Of a stretch of DNA of 64,000 bases, positions 25,858 through 35,680 are shown piece by piece. The notes beneath the pieces are model-generated. The model was not told where the DNA came from and ran no database searches. It saw nothing but the letters and a program-made list of their open reading frames with translations. The DNA is taken from NCBI GenBank assembly GCA_900143615.1, contig FREU01000007.1, positions 87,200 through 151,199 on the forward strand, given 5' to 3'. A program made the position numbers and the translations under genes. Positions within the stretch are counted from its first letter, which is position 1. Each line of letters starts with the position of its first letter. Origin of the DNA: Rhodobacteraceae bacterium Alg231-30. GTDB lineage: Bacteria > Pseudomonadota > Alphaproteobacteria > Rhodobacterales > Rhodobacteraceae.

Positions 25858-26649
25858 CTACTCCGAACTCGCGCGCGGCAAAGAAGCATAGAGCGCGACA
25901 GCCGCAGCATTTGAGACATTGAGCGAGCCAAAGGCGTCGGCAAAGTCGATTTTCACCAGCTTGTCGACGGTTTCTTTGGTCTTGGCCCGCAGCCCTGGCC
26001 CTTCGGCCCCTAGCACAAGCGCCACAGCGCGATCGCGACGGCCCTCTAGTGCGGTCTCGATGGTTTCCTCGGCCTCGCCATCCAACCCCAGCACAATGTA
26101 GCCCATGCCCTGAAGCTCAACGATAGTGTCAGACAGGTTTCGCAGACGCAGATAAGGTTGCCGCTCTAGCGCCCCGCTCGCGGTTTTCGCCAGTGCACCG
26201 GTCTCGGGGGCTGAATTATGTCGCGTGCCAATCACAGCTTGCGCGCCAAACACTTCGGCAGAGCGCAAGATCGCACCAACGTTATGCGGGTCTGTCACAC
26301 GGTCCAGCAGCAACAGCCGCGGCGGACGTTCGCCATCCCCCATCGCGCGATCCAACAAGCCCCCCCAATTCAGCGGCTTTACCTCAAGCACAGCGCCCTG
26401 ATGTACCGATTGCGGATCGATTGGCGGTTTGAAGTTCCGCGGATCCACCTCTTCCGGAGTGATTCCACAAAACTCGATCGCCTCGGCCAGTTTCGCAGCG
26501 GCATTGCGTGTTACCATCAAACGCAGTTTTTCGCGGTCGGGATTCATCAATGCATCACGCACCGCGTGCAGCCCAAAAAGCCAAACAGTTTCAGCCGCCG
26601 TTTTGCGCTTTTGCTGTTCCTTTTCGACAACCCACTTGGGTTTTTTCAT
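25858..26649 (-). CDS. rlmB: 23S rRNA 2'-O-ribose methyltransferase RlmB-like (SpoU)
   Basis: SPOUT-fold RNA methyltransferase, 263 residues. An N-terminal substrate-binding domain (VWLFGLHAVRDAL) is followed by motif 1 LDRVTDPHNVGAILRSAEV, motif 2 LVLGAEGPGLR and motif 3 SLNVSNAAAVALY. It likely methylates G2251 of 23S rRNA; other SpoU targets (tRNA G18) cannot be excluded. Divergent from tRNA-Tyr. Confidence 0.93.
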   Translation of the reverse strand: MKKPKWVVEKEQQKRKTAAETVWLFGLHAVRDALMNPDREKLRLMVTRNAAAKLAEAIEFCGITPEEVDPRNFKPPIDPQSVHQGAVLEVKPLNWGGLLDRAMGDGERPPRLLLLDRVTDPHNVGAILRSAEVFGAQAVIGTRHNSAPETGALAKTASGALERQPYLRLRNLSDTIVELQGMGYIVLGLDGEAEETIETALEGRRDRAVALVLGAEGPGLRAKTKETVDKLVKIDFADAFGSLNVSNAAAVALYASLPRASSE

Positions 26650-26722
26650 GACCTAATATCCCTTGAATAAGCAGGGTTCTACCAATGCGCCGCCTACGCG
26701 CGATGTTCAAGCAATTTTGTGG

Positions 26723-26751
26723 TTGACGCCCCCCCAACATGTCATTAATCA
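26723..26751 (+). promoter_or_regulatory. Sigma-70-type promoter of tRNA-Tyr
   Basis: TTGACG, 17-bp spacer, TAATCA. Start of transcription would fall about 30 bp before the tRNA. Confidence 0.6.
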
Positions 26752-26786
26752 GCCCCTCACACCACGACCGCAAGGTCATGGAAAGT

Positions 26787-26870
26787 GGGCGACAGGCCGC
26801 AAGGTGTGGCAGGGGACTGTAACTCCCTCGCGGAGACGCACGCCTGGTTCGATTCCAGGGTCGCCCACCA
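26787..26870 (+). tRNA. tRNA-Tyr (anticodon GTA)
   Basis: Acceptor stem GGGCGAC / GTCGCCC, anticodon loop CTGTAAC, a long variable arm of class II, T-arm CCTGG-TTCGATT-CCAGG, discriminator A and encoded CCA. Confidence 0.95.
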
Positions 26871-27559
26871 CTTTCCACAACGTTTTTAGAAAGCAATGTG
26901 GGAACATATCTACGTCCTTAAAAGCTAACTTTTAATTTCCAAAGAGTTACGACACGGCCGCCCATCAATGCAGCCTTTTGTTTGGCAGCGACGATTCCAG
27001 GACTGACCACATACAGGCACCTGCACTGAGTCCTAATAAATCGATTATAGAACATAAAAAAAACAAGAGTTATGGGGCCCACCCAGTGGCGAAGCAGGGT
27101 TGATACCAAAATACACTGTATGAAACCACTCCGCCAATCACTCATGGCGAGGGACTTGGAAAGGCAGGTCGCGGAGATCCAATATGCATCGCCGTGCTGA
27201 ACCACTACACTGCTCTTGGCTTACCTATCACTGCCCCCCTAAGCTAAATCCGTCTGCGGTAAAGGGAAGCACCTCCATCAACTAATTTGAGCAAAAAAGC
27301 CGTTCGATTTGAAGAAGTTGTCCAGCTTATTATTTAAACGGGCGGTGAATACAGTCCGCTAACAAAAAGGCTGATCGCCATTTTCAACGCGGGAAAGGGA
27401 TACCACGTTTAACGGAGATTTTGATTGAAGATAGAGCCTATTTGGGATCCCAATGAGACTTGGAACTGGACGCGCGGCTTAGATATACGACCGAGGCAAC
27501 CTGCGCAAAGAAGCAGAAAATCTCTTTCGTTGTGGGTGCCTATTCACCGCTCATGCGCA
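26871..27559. other. 690-bp gene-free stretch downstream of tRNA-Tyr
   Basis: No frame here has a ribosome site, family motif or sensible composition. I see no copy of the tRNA 3' end that would mark an integration site, and no terminal repeats. It may be a decayed remnant behind a tRNA, a common insertion position. Confidence 0.35.
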
Positions 27560-28000
27560 TCAAGGCGTCACAACATCCGCACGCTCAAAACTTGCTTCTT
27601 CTGTCCCAAGATCGTCATACAACACCTTAATGTCGACGGTTTGAACGGTTCCCAACGCAAACGGTAGAAAAATCGTTGCATCATCGGGAATTGCGTTAGG
27701 GTTCGCAGGATCACACTCTGGCAACTCAAGTTCAAAGAACGGACTTTTATTGATCGAATAGTGCACTTCAAACAAAGCACAGCGCCAGCTGAGAAGATGT
27801 GTGAAATAGACCAAGTCCCTACTGTCATATTCGCGAACAGCAATCCAACTGTTCTGGGTTGCCTGCAAAATTGGGCGGGTCTCAGTTGCATTAAGAAATT
27901 TTCCGGTAGGCGTTTGGTCCTCCGCCTGCCGATCGCTTTCTGCAACAGCGTTGCTCGCGAAGAGGCAAAGAATGGCGGCGGCCCTCAACAAAAAACTCAT
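27560..28000 (-). CDS. Secreted protein of unknown function
   Basis: A 146-residue exported protein. The signal peptide ends SNAVA-ES. The mature region has YFTHLLSWRCALFEVHYSIN, a likely C-x(n)-C pair (RCALFE and LPECDP) and an acidic C-terminus. GAGGGG lies 8 nt before the ATG at 28000; a GTG upstream is less likely. No family recognised. Divergent from the glycosyltransferase-like gene. Confidence 0.72.
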   Translation of the reverse strand: MSFLLRAAAILCLFASNAVAESDRQAEDQTPTGKFLNATETRPILQATQNSWIAVREYDSRDLVYFTHLLSWRCALFEVHYSINKSPFFELELPECDPANPNAIPDDATIFLPFALGTVQTVDIKVLYDDLGTEEASFERADVVTP

Positions 28001-28111
28001 AGCAAAACCCCTCACTCAAAACCAAATAAAGAAACAAGCCGATTAGCGTCTTTTGGAAATGCGCCCACCCGCCTATAGTCCCGATAACAATGGTGCAGGG
28101 CAGAGACGCTA

Positions 28112-29116
28112 ATGGCAAGGAAAACGGGCAAAAGTAGCGATTTCAACATCGTGGTTGTTGGTCAGTCTGGGCGCCTGCAATATGAAGCGCTTCTATTTGC
28201 GGCGTCCTTGCGCGAAATGTCTCCTGACTTTCACGGACGCTTGTTTATTGCGGAGCCCCAACCGGGTCCAAAATGGGAAAAGGACCCGCGCATGTCTAAT
28301 CCTGATGTCGTGGCTTTGCTTGACGCGTTTGACGCAGAAATCCTGCCTTTTGAGAGCCGACATTTCGGCCAAGCCTATCCCGAAGGCAACAAGATCGAGC
28401 TGTTACGTGCCTTGCCGGCGAACGAACCTTTTGTGTTCTTTGACACTGATACTTTGATCACCGGTGAGCTAGCCGATGTTCCCTTTGATTTTGACCGCCC
28501 TTCTGCCTCGTTAAAGGTCGAAGGCACCTGGCCCATTCCCGAGATATACGGGCCCGGATATGCTGGCATCTGGAAATCGCTCTATGACCGGTTTGACTTG
28601 GATTTTGACTCTTCTCTGGATTTGTCTCAACCAGAGGAATACTGGCGCAGACACCTCTATTTCAACGCGGGTTTTTTCTACTACAAATGTCCGCATGAGT
28701 TCGGCGCTCTGTTTGAACGCATTGCTTTAAGTATCCGAGATAATCCCGGCGACGCGCTGGCCTGTCAGGCCCTCTATCCATGGCTGGACCAAATCTCGCT
28801 GCCTCTGGTTATCCATGCCTTAGGAGGCGGAAGAGATACACTTGAGGCAGGGTATTTGGACGACAAGACAACGTGCCACTATCGACTATTGCCGCTCTTG
28901 TATGCGCGCGAGACCGATCACGTCATTGATGTTCTCAAAGAAATCACAGCGCCGAACCGTATCAAAAAGGTGCTTAAGCAATATGAGCCGTTTAAGCGCA
29001 TGATTTACCAAAACCGCGGCGAAAAAGTCCGCGCGCTGTTTGATCGCGACCACCTGCCCCGACGCGAACAAGCCATCCGCAACCAAATCAAGAAAAACGG
29101 GTTCTGGATGCGCTGA
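28112..29116 (+). CDS. Putative glycosyltransferase-like (GT-A) protein
   Basis: A 334-residue cytosolic protein. An N-terminal VVVGQSGRLQYEALLF segment and FVFFDTDTLITGEL near residue 110 fit a GT-A fold, whose DxD binds a metal and a nucleotide sugar. Aromatic-rich WRRHLYFNAGFFYYKCP resembles the N-A-G-F acceptor motif of GT8-like enzymes. Basic C-terminus (about 50 residues). No sugar genes flank it, so the acceptor is unknown. Family assignment is by motif only. Confidence 0.65.
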   Translation: MARKTGKSSDFNIVVVGQSGRLQYEALLFAASLREMSPDFHGRLFIAEPQPGPKWEKDPRMSNPDVVALLDAFDAEILPFESRHFGQAYPEGNKIELLRALPANEPFVFFDTDTLITGELADVPFDFDRPSASLKVEGTWPIPEIYGPGYAGIWKSLYDRFDLDFDSSLDLSQPEEYWRRHLYFNAGFFYYKCPHEFGALFERIALSIRDNPGDALACQALYPWLDQISLPLVIHALGGGRDTLEAGYLDDKTTCHYRLLPLLYARETDHVIDVLKEITAPNRIKKVLKQYEPFKRMIYQNRGEKVRALFDRDHLPRREQAIRNQIKKNGFWMR

Positions 29117-29135
29117 CGGCTTGAAGTGATCAAAC

Positions 29136-29345
29136 TGGACCGGTCCGGCTTTCGTGCCGCCCCAAGTGTTCGTTTAAGCCACCTTTCATTCGAAAACGAC
29201 AGGGCTTTTCCAGCCCAGTTCTGAGTCGCGGCGTCGCGGATTGTAGATCCCATTGATGTACTCAAAGATCGGGATCTCAGCTTGCCTGCGGGTTTCCCAA
29301 GTGTCGCGCCAGATCAGTTCAGCCTTGATCATTGTACTGCAGTGA
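29136..29345 (-). mobile_element. IS3-family transposase remnant (3' end of orfB)
   Basis: The minus strand encodes the end of an IS3-type DDE integrase: LIWRDTWETRRQAEI, then IFEYINGIYNPRRRDSELG and WKSPVVFE plus stop (TGA at 29186-29188). Upstream of this the S-R-x-x-C block is scrambled by deletions. A candidate end reading TGGACCGGTCC lies at 29136. The rest of the element is absent, so it is dead. Confidence 0.8.
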
Positions 29346-29463
29346 ATTGCACAGCAATGTCGCGAGAGGTGGATTTGAAGAACGTTCCGAAGGCCGTGGT
29401 GTCAAAGCATTATAGGGGGCATGGAACATGGGCCAGATCCACCGTTGGTGCCAGAAGACGCCG

Positions 29464-29500
29464 GCGCTCCAAGGGGTCTGCTGATCAGCAGACCGAGCGC
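29464..29500. repeat. Long hairpin with an 18-bp perfect palindrome
   Basis: The palindrome GTCTGCTGATCAGCAGAC (29476-29493) is nested inside outer arms GCGCTC / GAGCGC. It sits between the IS remnant and rlmF; an 8-bp repeat AGAACGGA / TCCGTTCT follows at 29513-29538. Function unknown; possibly a terminator of rlmF or IS debris. Confidence 0.5.
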
Positions 29501-29536
29501 TGCGGTGCCCCTAGAACGGAATGGAAAACGTCCGTT

Positions 29537-30463
29537 CTATTGACGCCCTCCAATCAGATACTTTGATCTCTGGTTTTTCTTTATGAAGGTCCAAGCAATA
29601 AAGCGACTTGTTTTCTGCCCCTGCGCCATTTCAACCAAATTGAAATCTGCCACGTTGGCTTTTCCTAAAACTCTGCTAAGTGGCCGAAGGCTGTCTTTTT
29701 TTGAAACCAATGAAGTAAACCACAAACACTGATCAGCGAATTCTGTGCTTTGTTCAATCATGCTCGCGACAAACTTTACCTCGCCTCCAGGACACCAAAG
29801 TTCTGCGTTTTGGCCGCCAAAATTGAGCTTGCTTGAGCGCCCTTTTCCAAGGTTATTCCACTTACGTTGGGTACCCTTAGTCGCTTGTTCCATGGACGCA
29901 TGAAAAGGTGGGTTGCACATAGTAATGTGAAAAATATCGCGGGGTTCAATCACGTTCTTAAAGATATTCTCAGGCGCATTTTGACGCCTGATGGCAATGT
30001 TCAACCGGTTGGCTTCACAAATCCGCCGCGCAGATTTAATCGCGCCTGCGTCTATGTCGACGCCAGTGAAATGCCAGCCATATTCGCTCTGGCCTAAAAG
30101 AGGATAAACCAAGCTCGCCCCAGTTCCCACGTCTAGCACCTTGATATGGCGCCCACGTGGGATGTCTTGGTTATTGCTGGCGGCGAGCAAGTCCGCCAAG
30201 TAGTGGATGTAGTCGACACGACCGGGGATTGGTGGGCATAGATAGTTGGCCGGAATATCCCAAAAATCGATGTTGTAGTGCGTTTTCAGCAAAGCCCTAT
30301 TGAGCATTCGGACCGCTGCAGCGTCTTGAAAATCAATCGTCGCTCGACCCATAGGGTTTCTGATTGTGAATGTCTCAAGTTCAGGTGAATCCGCCAGCAG
30401 TCGCTCAAAGTCATAACCTTCTGCGTGTTGATTGCGGGGGTGCAGCTTGGAATTATTGGCCAT
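29537..30463 (-). CDS. rlmF: 23S rRNA (adenine1618-N6)-methyltransferase
   Basis: A 308-residue Class I methyltransferase. SAM motif VLDVGTGASLVYPLLG, then the catalytic NPPF in ITMCNPPFHAS, with LHPRNQHAEGYDF at the N-terminus as in RlmF. It methylates A1618 of 23S rRNA. The ATG at 30463 has GAAGGTG upstream. It has no operon partner here and stands next to an IS remnant. Confidence 0.93.
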   Translation of the reverse strand: MANNSKLHPRNQHAEGYDFERLLADSPELETFTIRNPMGRATIDFQDAAAVRMLNRALLKTHYNIDFWDIPANYLCPPIPGRVDYIHYLADLLAASNNQDIPRGRHIKVLDVGTGASLVYPLLGQSEYGWHFTGVDIDAGAIKSARRICEANRLNIAIRRQNAPENIFKNVIEPRDIFHITMCNPPFHASMEQATKGTQRKWNNLGKGRSSKLNFGGQNAELWCPGGEVKFVASMIEQSTEFADQCLWFTSLVSKKDSLRPLSRVLGKANVADFNLVEMAQGQKTSRFIAWTFIKKNQRSKYLIGGRQ

Positions 30464-30562
30464 TGGAACACCTTCAGCAAAGTTGATAGACGCCACGCGC
30501 CAGACCGTTTCTTTTACCTAAATCTTCATGCAAGAGTAGTAAAACCTATTACGACTTGCATT

Positions 30563-30592
30563 GGAGTGACGACTAGAGAGTCGTCGCACTCC
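30563..30592. repeat. 30-nt hairpin upstream of rlmF
   Basis: GGAGTGACGACT and AGTCGTCGCACTCC pair around AGAG with a 2-nt bulge. It is about 100 bp before the rlmF start, so it could fold in the rlmF leader. Confidence 0.4.
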
Positions 30593-30706
30593 ACGGATGC
30601 CTTCAGCCCAAACTGTTGAAGCCAATCCATTCCCTCACCTTTGAGCGACCAATCCTAACACGACTTTCTGTGCTTGGATTTTTGGGATCTTCAGGCAACG
30701 CAACAC

Positions 30707-30735
30707 AAAAGGCCGCCCATTTCTGAGCGGCCTTT
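30707..30735 (-). terminator. Terminator of icd
   Basis: Stem AAAGGCCGC / GCGGCCTTT with a run of A on the left, that is T on the minus strand. It is 24 bp after the icd stop codon. Confidence 0.85.
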
Positions 30736-30758
30736 GTCGTTTCAGAATGCAAACCTGC

Positions 30759-32972
30759 TTAATCAATAATCGCGTTCAGCGTTGTACTTGGGCGCATCAC
30801 TTTGGCTTTTAGCTCAACCGACGGGCGGTAATATCCAGCGATTTCTGCAGCTGGACCTTGAGCAGCAGCCAGTTCCGCCAGAATTGCGGCTTCACCGTCG
30901 GCCAAGGCCTTGGCAATTTGTGCATATTCGGCGGCCAGATCAGCATCGTCAGTCTGCGCTGCCACGGCTTCCGCCCAGTAGCGTGCAAACCAATAGTGGC
31001 TGTCGCGGTTGTCGGGCTGCCCCACCTTGCGGCTGGGCGAACGGTTGTCGTCCAGTATACCCTGTGTTGCATCTTCGGCAGCACGGCCGAGAACACCCGC
31101 TTTGGCGTTGCCTTTAACGTCAGCCAAGAAGTTCAAGCTCTCTCCAAGGGCACAGAATTCACCCATGCTGTCCCAGCGCAAGTGGTTTTCTTCCACCAGC
31201 TGCTGAACATGCTTGGGAGCGGATCCACCAGCACCGGTTTCAAACAGCCCACCACCGTTCATCAGCTTCACAATCGACAGCATCTTGGCCGATGTGCCCA
31301 GCTCAAGAATGGGGAACAGATCGGTCAGATAGTCGCGCAGCACGTTGCCAGTGATGGCGATGCTGTCGTTGCCTGCTGTGATGGTTTTCAGCGATTGCGC
31401 TGTTGCTTCGCGTGGTGCCATGATCTGGAATTTGCCGGCAACACCGGCGGCTTCCAAAGCAGGCTGAACATATTTGATCAGCTCTGCATCATGTGCGCGG
31501 TTGGCGTCTAGCCAGAAGATCGCTTCCGATCCGGTCAAACGCTGACGATCCATCGCCAGTTCGATCCAGTTCAAGATAGGCGCTTTCTTCACAGTACAAG
31601 ACCGCCAGATATCGCCGGCTTCCACATCATGGGAATGCAGAACCTCGCCATTGGCCAGAACGATGCGGATCGCACCGTCTGCTGCGGCTTCAAATGTGGT
31701 TGGGTGACTGCCGTATTCTTCGGCCTTCTGCGCCATCAAACCAACGTTAGCAACAGAACCGGCGGTGGTCACATCCAGAGCGCCATTGGCTTTGAAGAAG
31801 TTAATCGCCTCATCATACACAGGCGCGTAGCAACGGTCAGGGATCACACAGTTGGTGTCGCCTTTTGCGCCGGCTGCATCCCAGCCTTTGCCGCCAGCAC
31901 GAATGATGGCCGGCATGGATGCGTCGATGATCACATCGCTTGGCACGTGCAGGTTGGTGATACCACGGTCGCTGTCGACCATGTACATACCCGGACGGTC
32001 TGCAGTCACCGCATCAATTGCGGCCATGATATCTGCGTTCTCTTTGACACGATCCAGCAGATCACCCAGACCGGAATTGGCATTCACGCCCAGCGCCGCC
32101 ATTTCATCGCCAAACTGCTCAAACACCGGCGCCAACCATGCTTTGACCGCGTGGCCAAACAGGATGGGATCGCTGACCTTCATCATCGTCGCCTTCAGGT
32201 GCAACGAAAACATGGTGCCGTCCGCTTTGGTGTCTTCAATCGCGTCCGCCAAGAAAGCCGACAGCGCTTTGGCCGACATGAATGTCGCGTCTGCAACGGT
32301 ACCTTCTTCCAACGGCCATGCGTCTTTTAGAACGCTCACGCTGCCATCTTTTCCAACAAATACGATTTTGGCAACACCGGCCTGAGCGGCGGTGATGGTT
32401 GCTGATTTTTCGTTGGCAAAGAAATCATTGCCGGACATTGATGACACTTTGGTTTTGCTATCGGTTGCCCATGCACCCATAGAGTGCGGGTTTTTCTGGG
32501 CAAAGTTCTTCACCGCACGCGCCGCGCGACGGTCGCTGTTCCCTTCGCGCAGAACCGGGTTCACAGCGGAGCCTTTGATTGCGTCATAACGCGCCTGAAT
32601 GCTCTTCTCTGTGTCGGTTTGCGGATCGTTCGGATAGCTTGGAACGTCGTAGCCCTGCGCCTGCAACTCAGCAATTGCCGCGCTCAGCTGCGGGATAGAG
32701 GCCGAGATATTTGGCAGCTTGATCACGTTGGCACCTGGTGTCTTTACCAGCTCGCCCAACATGGCCAGATCGTCGTTCTGACGCTGCGCGTCCGTCAGAT
32801 TGTCTGGGAAGGTCGCAATAATACGCCCTGCCAGCGAAATGTCCGGCGTTCCAACCGTGATTCCAGCGGAAGAAACGAACTTACGCACGATCGGCAGAAA
32901 GGAAGCCGAGGCCAATTCTGGAGCTTCGTCTACAATGGTATACAATATGTCTGGTGAAGTTTGATCTGCCAT
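30759..32972 (-). CDS. icd: Monomeric NADP-dependent isocitrate dehydrogenase
   Basis: TCA-cycle enzyme, 737 residues, the large single-chain form unrelated in length to the 420-residue dimer. Family segments seen are [39 protein letters not shown] and [19 protein letters not shown]. The ATG at 32972 starts with [10 protein letters not shown]; an upstream start would add 32 odd residues. It has its own terminator. Confidence 0.95.
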   Translation of the reverse strand: MADQTSPDILYTIVDEAPELASASFLPIVRKFVSSAGITVGTPDISLAGRIIATFPDNLTDAQRQNDDLAMLGELVKTPGANVIKLPNISASIPQLSAAIAELQAQGYDVPSYPNDPQTDTEKSIQARYDAIKGSAVNPVLREGNSDRRAARAVKNFAQKNPHSMGAWATDSKTKVSSMSGNDFFANEKSATITAAQAGVAKIVFVGKDGSVSVLKDAWPLEEGTVADATFMSAKALSAFLADAIEDTKADGTMFSLHLKATMMKVSDPILFGHAVKAWLAPVFEQFGDEMAALGVNANSGLGDLLDRVKENADIMAAIDAVTADRPGMYMVDSDRGITNLHVPSDVIIDASMPAIIRAGGKGWDAAGAKGDTNCVIPDRCYAPVYDEAINFFKANGALDVTTAGSVANVGLMAQKAEEYGSHPTTFEAAADGAIRIVLANGEVLHSHDVEAGDIWRSCTVKKAPILNWIELAMDRQRLTGSEAIFWLDANRAHDAELIKYVQPALEAAGVAGKFQIMAPREATAQSLKTITAGNDSIAITGNVLRDYLTDLFPILELGTSAKMLSIVKLMNGGGLFETGAGGSAPKHVQQLVEENHLRWDSMGEFCALGESLNFLADVKGNAKAGVLGRAAEDATQGILDDNRSPSRKVGQPDNRDSHYWFARYWAEAVAAQTDDADLAAEYAQIAKALADGEAAILAELAAAQGPAAEIAGYYRPSVELKAKVMRPSTTLNAIID

Positions 32973-33147
32973 TTGTGTCACAACCTTTTTTTCGTCTGGG
33001 ATCGTTTGCGGCTTGCAAATAAGGGGCGAACTGCCCGCACTATGCGTGATTTTCTCTGTTCGGAGCACACGGTTTAAGTCGCGCAGTCCGACACGAACAC
33101 CGCTCCTATAAGCTGAACTTCGCCAAAGATCAATTCTCAGAACAGCT

Positions 33148-34731
33148 CTAATTCAGCGCATTTTGCCGCGCCGCCTGCAAATAGGCCTCAAGTGCGGCCA
33201 CTTGATCACTGCTAAACCGCAATCCCAGCTTGCTGCGCCGCCATAGAATGTCCTCTGCAGAGTGCGCGAATTCATTGGCGCACAGCCAGTCTACCTCGCG
33301 CGCGTTCAGACCCGCACCAAAATCTTGACCCAAATCTTCAGCCCTCAAAGCGGTGCCCAACACATCAGTTGCCTCAGTGCCATAAGCGCGCACCAATCGG
33401 GCCACCGTCCTTTCTTCCAAAAACGGATAGGCCGTCTGCAAGCCCTCGATCAATTCCCCCACGCCGGATACTTCAAAATCACCACCTGGCATGGCGACCC
33501 CCGCTGTCCAACGCCCCGACGCTGTTGGGAAGAAGGGCGCCAACTGGGCCAAAGCGGACTCAGCCAAACGTCTGTATGTAGTGATTTTACCGCCAAACAC
33601 ATTCAGTACTGGTGCGACATCACCATCAAGCTTCAACACATAGTCCCGCGTCGCGGCCTGAGCAGAGCTTGCTCCGTCATCATACAGCGGTCGCACGCCT
33701 GAATAGCGCCAGACGATGTCACTCATTGTCACTGGCTTGGCAAAATACTGTGACGCAAATTCACAAAGATACTGCGCTTCCGCATCAGTACATTCAGGTG
33801 CTGTGTCCGCATCCGTGTGATCCTGATCGGTGGTCCCGATCAAGGTAAAATCCTGCTCGTAAGGAATAGCAAAAATGATCCGCCCGTCCCCACCTTGGAA
33901 GAAGTAACATTTATCATGGTCAACCAACCGCTTGGTCACGATATGACTGCCGCGCACCAACCGCACGCCATGACGGCTGTTCTCACCAACGACGCCGCGA
34001 ATAACATCCGCCACCCAAGGACCGGCTGCGTTCACTAAGGCGCGTGCCTGCGTGATCGAACGCGCCCCGCTTCCCCGCTCCTCGGTCTCGATATGCCACA
34101 GATCTCCCTTTCGGTGCGCCGAGATTACCTTGGTGCGCGTTCTAATACTTGCGCCCCGCGCCTGCGCATCCCGCGCGTTCAAAACCACAAGTCGGCTGTC
34201 TTCCACCCAACAATCGGAATACTCAAATGCACGCTCAAATTTGTCCTGAAGCGGCGCACCTTCTGCGCCAGCCTTTAGGTCCAAAGACCGCGTCCCAGGC
34301 AAAATCTCGCGCCCCCCAAGATGGTCATACAAGAACAACCCCGCACGGATCATCCACGCCGGACGTCGCCCTTTCATCCAGGGCATCACGGTGCCCAACA
34401 ACTTGGACACCGGCGTGTCCGCCTCAAAGCGCATGTCTTTGTGAAACGGCAGCACAAACCGCATGGGCCAGCTAATGTGCGGCATCGCCTTCAGCAATGT
34501 CTCGCGCTCTTTCAGAGCTTCGCGCACCAAACGCACCTCTAGATACTCCAGATACCGCAAACCGCCGTGAAACAGCTTGGTCGACGCCGAAGAGGTGGCC
34601 GAGGCCAAATCATTCATCTCCGCCAATGCAACGCTCAATCCCCGCCCCGCCGCATCCCGCGCGATACCGCAGCCATTGATCCCGCCGCCAATCACAAACA
34701 GATCAACAATGTTTTCGCTCTTTTCCGTCAT
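33148..34731 (-). CDS. glpD: Aerobic glycerol-3-phosphate dehydrogenase
   Basis: Oxidises glycerol-3-phosphate to DHAP and feeds electrons to quinone at the membrane. 527 residues with N-terminal FAD motif [31 protein letters not shown], and [11 protein letters not shown]. The C-terminal domain carries [11 protein letters not shown]. Divergent from glpR, so the pair is a classic autoregulated unit. No glpK or glpF here. Confidence 0.96.
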   Translation of the reverse strand: MTEKSENIVDLFVIGGGINGCGIARDAAGRGLSVALAEMNDLASATSSASTKLFHGGLRYLEYLEVRLVREALKERETLLKAMPHISWPMRFVLPFHKDMRFEADTPVSKLLGTVMPWMKGRRPAWMIRAGLFLYDHLGGREILPGTRSLDLKAGAEGAPLQDKFERAFEYSDCWVEDSRLVVLNARDAQARGASIRTRTKVISAHRKGDLWHIETEERGSGARSITQARALVNAAGPWVADVIRGVVGENSRHGVRLVRGSHIVTKRLVDHDKCYFFQGGDGRIIFAIPYEQDFTLIGTTDQDHTDADTAPECTDAEAQYLCEFASQYFAKPVTMSDIVWRYSGVRPLYDDGASSAQAATRDYVLKLDGDVAPVLNVFGGKITTYRRLAESALAQLAPFFPTASGRWTAGVAMPGGDFEVSGVGELIEGLQTAYPFLEERTVARLVRAYGTEATDVLGTALRAEDLGQDFGAGLNAREVDWLCANEFAHSAEDILWRRSKLGLRFSSDQVAALEAYLQAARQNALN

Positions 34732-34887
34732 CAGCGTACCCACGAACAATTTCGACCACAAACGAAACCAAAACCGAACACAGGTCAACCCGATTCCTCA
34801 GCGCAAAGCCGCACAATTTGGTCTAACATATGTATTGAATGCGTTCGAAGTGCGTCTTATACCTCACAAAACCGAAGAGAAACGAAC

Positions 34888-35643
34888 ATGAACCAAAGCC
34901 TGCGCGAACATGAGATCCTTGAAATTGCCCGTCACACCGGCAAGGTCACTGTTGATCAACTTGCCGCGCATTTTGATGTGACTGTTCAAACCATTCGCCG
35001 GGATTTGACCGATCTGGCCAACGCCGGACGGCTCGAACGGGTTCATGGCGGCGCGATCCTCCCGTCAGGCGTGCGCAACATCCGCTACGAAGAACGCGGG
35101 CGAGTGAATGCCGAGGCCAAACAGGCGATGGCCCAAGCCTGTGCCGCCGCCATCCCCAACGGATCTGCCCTGTTTATCAATATCGGCACCAGCACCGAAG
35201 CTTTGGCGCATTCGCTAATCCATCACGACGGTCTGCTGGTGGTGACCAACAATCTGAACGTGGCGGCAATCCTCGCCCAAAACGAACGGTGTAATGTCTT
35301 GCTCACCGGCGGGCGCCCGCGCCCCGAAGACGGTGGACTTGTCGGACCTGTCGCCGCGGCAATGCTACAAGGCTTTCGGTTCGACATTGCGATTTTGGGC
35401 TGCTCAGCCGTATCTGACGTGGGTGATGTTTTTGACTATGATCTCGATGAGGTAACGGTCAGCCAGACCGCTATGGCGCGCACCTCTCAAACATGGCTAT
35501 TGGCCGACAAATCAAAGTTCCAACGCCATGCACCGGTGCAGGTGGCACCCCTGTCGCGCATCAATCGCCTTTTTACAGATCACATCCCTGCCGACCTGTC
35601 CGCCCTGTGCCAAGATGCCGGTGTCGCTGTAAGAAGCACATAA
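34888..35643 (+). CDS. glpR: DeoR-family regulator, likely GlpR
   Basis: A 251-residue repressor with an N-terminal DeoR winged helix (VDQLAAHFDVTVQTIRRDL) and a sugar-phosphate-binding domain (SALFINIGTSTEALA, NNLNVAAIL, LTGGRPRPEDGGLVG). Divergence from glpD supports GlpR, responding to glycerol-3-phosphate. The ATG at 34888 gives the usual short N-terminus; the longer frame upstream overlaps glpD. Confidence 0.9.
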   Translation: MNQSLREHEILEIARHTGKVTVDQLAAHFDVTVQTIRRDLTDLANAGRLERVHGGAILPSGVRNIRYEERGRVNAEAKQAMAQACAAAIPNGSALFINIGTSTEALAHSLIHHDGLLVVTNNLNVAAILAQNERCNVLLTGGRPRPEDGGLVGPVAAAMLQGFRFDIAILGCSAVSDVGDVFDYDLDEVTVSQTAMARTSQTWLLADKSKFQRHAPVQVAPLSRINRLFTDHIPADLSALCQDAGVAVRST

Positions 35644-35680
35644 TCACATCGGCTTTTATGCACGCTGAGCGCCAAAACCT

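Noticed and set aside
25729-25914. 61-codon plus-strand frame with GGGAGA ahead
   Set aside because: Arg-rich, runs antisense into rlmB and has no family match; kept only as part of the structured gap.
26918-27205. 95-codon minus-strand frame after tRNA-Tyr
   Set aside because: Hydrophobic patch but no signal, no ribosome site and no recognisable family.
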